Assembly: GCA_017555325.1 (NCBI GenBank)
Contig: JAFZGR010000280.1
Span: 1-11,605 of the forward strand
Direction of reading: 5' to 3'
Length of the DNA: 11,605 nt
Source: Alphaproteobacteria bacterium
Lineage (GTDB): Bacteria > Pseudomonadota > Alphaproteobacteria > CAAHEQ01 > UBA3637
Shown here in pieces: positions 7,424 through 11,605 of the stretch. The notes under the pieces are model-generated. The model was not told the DNA's origin. It made no database searches and saw only the letters and a list, made by a program, of their open reading frames with translations. A program made the translations under genes and the position numbers. The first letter of the stretch is position 1. Each line of letters starts with the position of its first letter.

Positions 7424-8032
7424 TTATTTTTGTTTAATTGTCACTTCGGCATTGCGTATATAAATCGGATCTGTATCCGAGGTTGATACACGTGCTTGTT
7501 GAAGTGCTGTTTTTAATAAATTCAGTGCAAAATTTTCAGGATACGGTAATAATTTAACAGCTGTATCTTTAAATGCTTCTGGGGTATCTGTAACAACAGG
7601 AATGCCCATGTTGATAATTTCTTCTAATGAAGATGTATTTGGATCTGTTGAGGCGTTATCAAAGAATTGTTGCGTATAAAAATCATTTCTTTTTGTATCT
7701 AATGCCACAATACAGGGTCGAGGCATATCCATTGCAACGCTTTCTAAAGCAGATATGCCAAGAACTGTAATGTCTAAGGCATCTCCAATACCTTTTGCCG
7801 TAGATAATCCAATACGGACTCCGGTAAATGAGCCTGGACCTAATGTTACAATAACAGTATTTAAATCGTTTCGTTCTTTTTGGGCTTCTATAAACAACGA
7901 ATCAATAATCGGAATGAGTCTTTCGGCTGTTCCGATATTAAATTCATCAGTGAATTTGGCACAAATTTTTGTTTCTTCACAAAGCGCAACAGTTAATTTT
8001 TTTGAAGATGTGTCAATAATAAGGTGCAACAT
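7424..8032 (-). CDS. tsaB: TsaB, tRNA t6A37 threonylcarbamoyltransferase complex subunit
   Basis: Non-catalytic partner of TsaD (with TsaE) in forming N6-threonylcarbamoyladenosine at A37 of ANN-decoding tRNAs. An ASKHA-fold protein of 202 residues from the chosen start. Seen: the N-terminal strand and loop HLIIDTSS, GPGSFTGVRIG (65-75), which is the TsaB hallmark, and ALDTKRNDFY in place of the usual D-A-R-x-x-E-V-Y. I chose ATG at 8032 over the longer TTG at 8047 because GAGAGGA lies six bases upstream and the protein then begins directly with the first beta strand. The start is one base after the stop of the Nudix-like gene (TAATATG), so the two are probably coupled. tsaD and tsaE are not in the window. 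Confidence 0.92.
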   Translation of the reverse strand: MLHLIIDTSSKKLTVALCEETKICAKFTDEFNIGTAERLIPIIDSLFIEAQKERNDLNTVIVTLGPGSFTGVRIGLSTAKGIGDALDITVLGISALESVAMDMPRPCIVALDTKRNDFYTQQFFDNASTDPNTSSLEEIINMGIPVVTDTPEAFKDTAVKLLPYPENFALNLLKTALQQARVSTSDTDPIYIRNAEVTIKQK

Positions 8033-8033
8033 A

Positions 8034-9113
8034 TTAATTCCTCTCAAAGTTTTTATAATGTTTTTTAGATGAAATATTATTCAAATTTTGTTGTTTATTT
8101 AGGGTGTACTGCATTTGAGTTTCGGTAATTAAATCATTTAAATCATCCGAGTTGATGCCGAGTGTTTTTGCCATGTCTTGTGTCGATTGCCCCATTTGTT
8201 GCATAGCTGATTTGAAATCAATTAAATAAGGTGTTTTCTTTTGCAGGGAAATTGCCAACTCTTTTAGTTTTTTAGTATTAAAATCCAGTAAATATGAAGC
8301 AATATACCAAGCAGAGAGCCATTCATGCGGATATCGATAATCAGATAACATATCTCTGCTTTCTAAGCTGGGAGCTTTTGTGGTCGGTTTTCCAAACCGT
8401 GTCAGTGCATCAGTTAATTTTATTTTGCAAAAATGTGCGACTTCGGATTGGTTTTCATGAATATTTGTGTGTGAAGCCTGAACAATCATATCTAACACCG
8501 TTTCGGAAACAGGTAGAAAATAAGCCGCCGGAGAAATAGCATAAGCTATCCCTTGTCCGTTCCATTTGTTTAAAATATAATTATCATCTTTAACATTGTA
8601 CAACGGAACGGGTTTCATTTGTGCAAAATTCAGTATATTTGAAGTGATTCCGATATTTTGCAATTCTTCTTTTGCTTCCCGTTGAACATTGTGACAACTG
8701 ATGATATTGATATCGGTGGTTAAGCAGATTTTGCCGGAAGGTAATTGAATGATATCATCTTTTTGTGATATCAATTCCGTTTGTTCTGATAAAGTCATTT
8801 GAGCAAAAAGAGTTTTATCTGTTCGTTCTGCAAGACCACCTAAATTACCAATTCCATCTCGTTTTCCTGTTTTTGCTACTAAGCGTTCAATAAGACCTAA
8901 AAAGACATTTGATAACATGCATTCCGGTGTTTGGGTTGTTTGTGGACATCCGGCATATAAAACCAAACTACATCCGGAGGAAAGAACTTTATGACGATTT
9001 AAATCATTTGATAAGATTTCTTTTCTATGCACATCTCCCGCAGGATATTGTGCCAAAGCATTTAATACGTCTTGTTTTGATGGATAGGTCGGATAATGTT
9101 TTTTTTCAGGCAT
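8034..9113 (-). CDS. Divergent Nudix-like protein with a split Nudix box and an HTH-like C-terminus
   Basis: 359 residues; not assigned to a named family by eye. A central strand SLVLYAG (49-55) is followed by GIGNLGGLAE (87-96), resembling the start of a Nudix box, and after about 45 extra residues by QREAKEEL (144-151), matching the REUxEE part of the motif. Later SEVAHFCKIKLTDAL (223-237) resembles the strand-and-helix that closes many Nudix domains. The order fits a Nudix hydrolase with an unusual insertion in the catalytic loop, and three extra residues before the G155-I156 that would end the box. Near the C-terminus, STQDMAKTLGINSDDLNDLI (310-329) looks like a helix-turn-helix. The acidic residues E146, E149 and E150 are present, so catalysis is possible. 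The ATG at 9113 has a weak AGAG site; the gene lies nine bases after nagB and one base before tsaB. Substrate unknown. Confidence 0.5.
   Translation of the reverse strand: MPEKKHYPTYPSKQDVLNALAQYPAGDVHRKEILSNDLNRHKVLSSGCSLVLYAGCPQTTQTPECMLSNVFLGLIERLVAKTGKRDGIGNLGGLAERTDKTLFAQMTLSEQTELISQKDDIIQLPSGKICLTTDINIISCHNVQREAKEELQNIGITSNILNFAQMKPVPLYNVKDDNYILNKWNGQGIAYAISPAAYFLPVSETVLDMIVQASHTNIHENQSEVAHFCKIKLTDALTRFGKPTTKAPSLESRDMLSDYRYPHEWLSAWYIASYLLDFNTKKLKELAISLQKKTPYLIDFKSAMQQMGQSTQDMAKTLGINSDDLNDLITETQMQYTLNKQQNLNNISSKKHYKNFERN
8039..8045 (-). promoter_or_regulatory. Ribosome binding site that sets the tsaB start
   Basis: GAGAGGA on the minus strand, six bases before the ATG at 8032, inside the last codons of the upstream gene. 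It supports the 202-residue TsaB over a TTG start at 8047, which would lie upstream of this site. Confidence 0.65.
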
Positions 9114-9122
9114 AAGAAATCT

Positions 9123-9866
9123 CTAATTGTGAGGATAGGCTGTTTCATCACAAACGATAATAGCATTATTGTGGTTATTTAAGAGTGTTGCCGGACAATT
9201 AATTGATAGTTGACCGGAAGAAACTGTTTGAACAGCATTGAGTTTTTTATTGCCTGTTGCCATAATAATAATTTGTTTTGCATTAAAAATTGTTTGTAAT
9301 CCTATGGTTAAGGCTTGTGTTGGCACGTCAGAAAGCGAATCAAAAAAACGAGAATTTACTTCTATTGTATTTTGTGTTAATTGTTGAACATGTGTTAAAG
9401 AAGTAAAGGGTGTTTTTGGTTCATTAAATGCTAAATGTCCGTTTTCGCCGATACCACCTAATTGAATATCAATTCCGCCAAATGATGCAATCTTTTTTTC
9501 ATATTCAGTGCATTCGGTTTCTAAATCTAATGCCATCCCATTTAAAATGTAAATTTGATTTTGAGGTATATCAATATGTTGAAATAAGTGTTCTTGCATA
9601 AAATAATGATAGCTTTGTTTGTGTTCTGGTGCTAATCCAACATATTCATCCATATTAAACGTAACAACGTGTTTAAAAGATATGATGCCTTCTTGAAAAG
9701 CATTAACTAACCGTTGATATACCGGAATAGGGGTAGAACCTGTCGGTAATCCTAAAACCAAAAAAGGTTTTTGTTCTGTTGGTTGAAATTCATGAATACG
9801 TTGAATAAGAATATCGGCAACATGTGTTGCAACTGAATCAATTGTTTTTAGATTTATAATTTGCAT
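9123..9866 (-). CDS. nagB: Glucosamine-6-phosphate deaminase
   Basis: Converts glucosamine 6-phosphate to fructose 6-phosphate and ammonia, the step feeding amino sugars from peptidoglycan or chitin turnover into glycolysis. 247 residues. Seen: the phosphate-binding loop LGLPTGSTP (38-46), D73 in TFNMDEYVGL (E. coli D72), and the signature GGIGENGHLAFNEP (137-150) with H144 and E149 equal to E. coli H143 and E148. The position of E. coli D141 is Asn (N142), a substitution I believe occurs in other family members. The protein lacks most of the C-terminal tail of the 266-residue allosteric E. coli enzyme, so it is more like the short Bacillus-type forms. The ATG at 9866 has AGGAG seven bases upstream. 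It is the first gene of the minus-strand operon; nagA and a sugar transporter are not in view. 6-phosphogluconolactonase is a distant alternative, disfavoured by the signature. Confidence 0.93.
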   Translation of the reverse strand: MQIINLKTIDSVATHVADILIQRIHEFQPTEQKPFLVLGLPTGSTPIPVYQRLVNAFQEGIISFKHVVTFNMDEYVGLAPEHKQSYHYFMQEHLFQHIDIPQNQIYILNGMALDLETECTEYEKKIASFGGIDIQLGGIGENGHLAFNEPKTPFTSLTHVQQLTQNTIEVNSRFFDSLSDVPTQALTIGLQTIFNAKQIIIMATGNKKLNAVQTVSSGQLSINCPATLLNNHNNAIIVCDETAYPHN

Positions 9867-9944
9867 ATATCTTCTCCTATTTAATGGGATTACTCTACCA
9901 TATTTAAATGATCTTTTCCATAGAAAAAGTATAAAAAATCTACA

Positions 9945-9973
9945 ATTTTATAATATGATTATTAGTTTAACAA
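9945..9973 (-). promoter_or_regulatory. Candidate promoter of the nagB operon
   Basis: On the minus strand TTGTTA (9973-9968) is followed by 17 bases and TAAAAT (9950-9945), giving a leader of about 70 nt before the nagB ATG. Four of six and five of six bases match consensus. The 230-base gap between nagB and the Cys-rich gene is AT-rich, so chance matches are likely. Besides this and the terminator, the gap holds nothing I recognise. Confidence 0.35.
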
Positions 9974-10048
9974 TTTTTGAATAAGTATTTGATAGTTATT
10001 TTTATAATATTTCTAGAGCTGGTAAGATGGTTGTGTATTTGAAATTAT

Positions 10049-10081
10049 AAAAAAAGACCTATTTTTAAAAATAGGTCTTTT
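10049..10081 (-). terminator. Intrinsic terminator of the Cys-rich gene
   Basis: A 30-base perfect palindrome at 10052-10081 (arms AAAAGACCTATTTTT and its exact complement, no unpaired centre) starts 16 bases after the stop of the Cys-rich gene. On the minus strand the stem is followed by a run of U (seven A on the plus strand at 10049-10055, four of them in the stem). It separates that gene from the nagB operon. A plus-strand reading has only four U after GGTC and would be weaker. Confidence 0.85.
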
Positions 10082-10097
10082 CATGCAAAAATAATGA

Positions 10098-11605
10098 TTA
10101 TTCTTCTGATTGTTCACAATAGAATTTAAATCCTTCCTGATAAACAAATCGACCGGATTTACGACAGAGTGATTGTGAGATGTCATCAGAGCCGATTTCA
10201 TTTGTTTGTGTATCTATTGAGCCGATATGGCAACTACCATCAACATCTTGCCATTCATCCGATTTACAGGTTGATACACAGTACGCATTTGTTTCACTTG
10301 AATTTATATTAATTGTCATGATTCTGCGTGAACAACTTTCACACGTCATTTTTGCTTCTGTACTATTAGGAACCTGAACTTTCAATTCTAATGTATCACA
10401 TTGCATACATCCCGTTAAAGTTAAAAAAGTAATATTTTCAGTACATCCATCATGAACACATTGTCCGTCTGATGTTAAACGGCGTAAACCGTTGCAAGAG
10501 GCGCATTCTTCTGCTGTTGCTTTATAGGCCGATGTTTGACTGTCACAGCGACGACATATACCTGTATTGTCCCGATAATATACTCCAACTCCAGCGGAAT
10601 AATTCGAGAATTTTCCAACACCATCATTATTGCACACACCTGAGGTTCCCGGTTTGTAATCAATACAATATCCATTTAAATATATGTGATTACCACAAGC
10701 TTCGCATTCAGTTTGACTGGTTGTCAATTTTGATTTTCCGGATGTTGGACAGGCAGTACAACCTTCATCCCCATGGATATTTCCTGTGCCACAATCCGTT
10801 GGTCGACAATAATAATACCCGTAAACTGAGCCCATTCTATATTCTGTTTTCCCTTCTCCACAACCTTTTGTGCAAACATTTAAAATAACATCACTTTTAG
10901 CACTGTTATACCCCATATTATAACCGGTTCCCATGTCAGAACAAGCAACACAAGCTCCTGTAAATGTTTGAAAATATCCAGTTCCACATTTATTGTAACA
11001 AATTTTACGTTTTGAATCATAAGCCCGTTGTTCGCCGCATACTTTTGTGCAATTAGAAATCTCATCAGATTCTACAGAAACGCCCATTGTATGTGTACAT
11101 TCATAACATTTATCTAATCCTCTAAATTGCGTTTCTGTACAAGGAGTATTATCAACTTTTGCGCATTTTGAACCATCAATAACTCGTCCACACGCCGTAC
11201 AAAGTGATTTGATATATGCACTAACACTACCATTTAAACCAACTTCCGGTTTTTCGTCTGTATCACATGGATAACAGGTTCCATAATGAGATTGAAATGT
11301 ATTAAGACCGCAAGCTCTGGGGCAATAAGTTTCGGAACTTGATACTGCAACAAGCTTATGTTCTTCTCTCAAGTCTTCATTTGTTGCGCTTGCACAGGCA
11401 GTGCACTCGCTTTTCCACTGACTTTCTAGGCTACCAGCTGATGTTTTATAAGCGGTATTCCATACTTGGGAAGCATGATAATCAAAACAAGCCGGCCAAC
11501 TACCACCAGAACAATCTACATCTGGATTTAATTTACACTTACGACATTTTCCACCATTTTTAAAATACCCATCAGGACAATCTTTTAAAACACAAGAATA
11601 CGTTA
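10098..11605 (-). CDS. Very Cys-rich repeat protein, eukaryote-like CxxC modules (5' partial, runs off window)
   Basis: The frame is open to the right edge: 501 residues are visible before the TAA at 10098, and 77 of them precede the TTG at 11372, so that TTG is internal and the N-terminus lies outside. Of the 501 residues, 49 are Cys (about 10%), spread evenly, with 12 CxxC pairs and a further set of CxxxC pairs. A loose module recurs: a CxxxC pair, a Gly/Tyr/Phe-rich stretch, then G-x-C-x-x-C. Examples are GYFKNGGKCRKC, GYFQTFTGACVAC, NTFQSHYGTCYPC and YYRDNTGICRRC. This spacing resembles furin-like/growth-factor-receptor Cys-rich repeats and protist variant surface proteins. No transmembrane helix or sorting signal is seen at the C-terminus (it ends FYCEQSEE). 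An extracytoplasmic disulfide-bonded surface or secreted protein is my inference; metal binding by the CxxC pairs is the alternative. No homologue can be named from sequence alone. It is followed by a strong terminator. Confidence 0.75.
   Translation of the reverse strand, partial: TYSCVLKDCPDGYFKNGGKCRKCKLNPDVDCSGGSWPACFDYHASQVWNTAYKTSAGSLESQWKSECTACASATNEDLREEHKLVAVSSSETYCPRACGLNTFQSHYGTCYPCDTDEKPEVGLNGSVSAYIKSLCTACGRVIDGSKCAKVDNTPCTETQFRGLDKCYECTHTMGVSVESDEISNCTKVCGEQRAYDSKRKICYNKCGTGYFQTFTGACVACSDMGTGYNMGYNSAKSDVILNVCTKGCGEGKTEYRMGSVYGYYYCRPTDCGTGNIHGDEGCTACPTSGKSKLTTSQTECEACGNHIYLNGYCIDYKPGTSGVCNNDGVGKFSNYSAGVGVYYRDNTGICRRCDSQTSAYKATAEECASCNGLRRLTSDGQCVHDGCTENITFLTLTGCMQCDTLELKVQVPNSTEAKMTCESCSRRIMTININSSETNAYCVSTCKSDEWQDVDGSCHIGSIDTQTNEIGSDDISQSLCRKSGRFVYQEGFKFYCEQSEE

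Noticed and set aside
8033..8047. TTG at 8047 as the tsaB start, adding five residues
   Set aside because: ATG at 8032 has GAGAGGA at proper distance, and the family begins directly at the first beta strand.
10472..10888. 138-residue plus-strand frame opposite the Cys-rich gene
   Set aside because: Its His/Tyr/Leu-rich composition is what antisense reading of Cys/Gly/Thr codons gives; the minus-strand frame has clear periodic Cys modules and a terminator.
11370..11372. TTG at 11372 as the start of the Cys-rich protein
   Set aside because: The same frame continues without stop to the window edge with eight more cysteines in the same pattern, so the gene is truncated by the window.

Overview
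The window is AT-rich, densely coded bacterial chromosome with short intergenic gaps. It has a Gram-negative core gene set: lolD (outer-membrane lipoprotein release), lgt (lipoprotein maturation) and a DnaE of the E. coli size class. The lolD-dnaE adjacency and the neighbouring tsaB-rimI pair are arrangements I associate with Alphaproteobacteria. With the low GC and the eukaryote-like Cys-rich protein at the right end, this suggests a host- or gut-associated, low-GC alphaproteobacterium. That placement is inference; no rRNA gene or other firm taxonomic marker is present.

Layout. (1) Positions 1-6076, plus strand: a tight probable operon lolD (5' truncated by the window edge), dnaE, lgt, a DUF2062 membrane protein and pgeF. 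Neighbours overlap by 1 or 4 nt or lie 11-20 nt apart. (2) Positions 6073-6264, minus strand: a 63-residue protein of unknown function whose stop codon overlaps the pgeF stop. It has a near-consensus sigma70 promoter (TTGACA-N17-TATACT), a strong Shine-Dalgarno, and a perfect 10-bp inverted repeat over the promoter that looks like an operator. (3) Positions 6425-6958, plus strand: queH, for the last step of queuosine synthesis. (4) Positions 6960-9866, minus strand: a second tight operon, read nagB, a divergent Nudix-like protein, tsaB, rimI, with a plausible promoter upstream of nagB. (5) Positions 10098-11605, minus strand: the C-terminal 501 residues of a very Cys-rich protein (49 Cys) running off the right edge, followed by a perfect-palindrome intrinsic terminator.

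Functional themes: envelope lipoprotein biogenesis (LolD, Lgt), envelope and peptidoglycan housekeeping (PgeF), replication (DnaE), tRNA modification (QueH for queuosine, TsaB for t6A), N-terminal protein acetylation (RimI) and amino-sugar catabolism (NagB).

The least explained parts are the Cys-rich protein, the operator-controlled 63-residue gene, and the Nudix-like protein, whose Nudix box is split by about 45 residues and whose C-terminus resembles a helix-turn-helix. I saw no tRNA, rRNA, CRISPR array, insertion sequence or phage gene.
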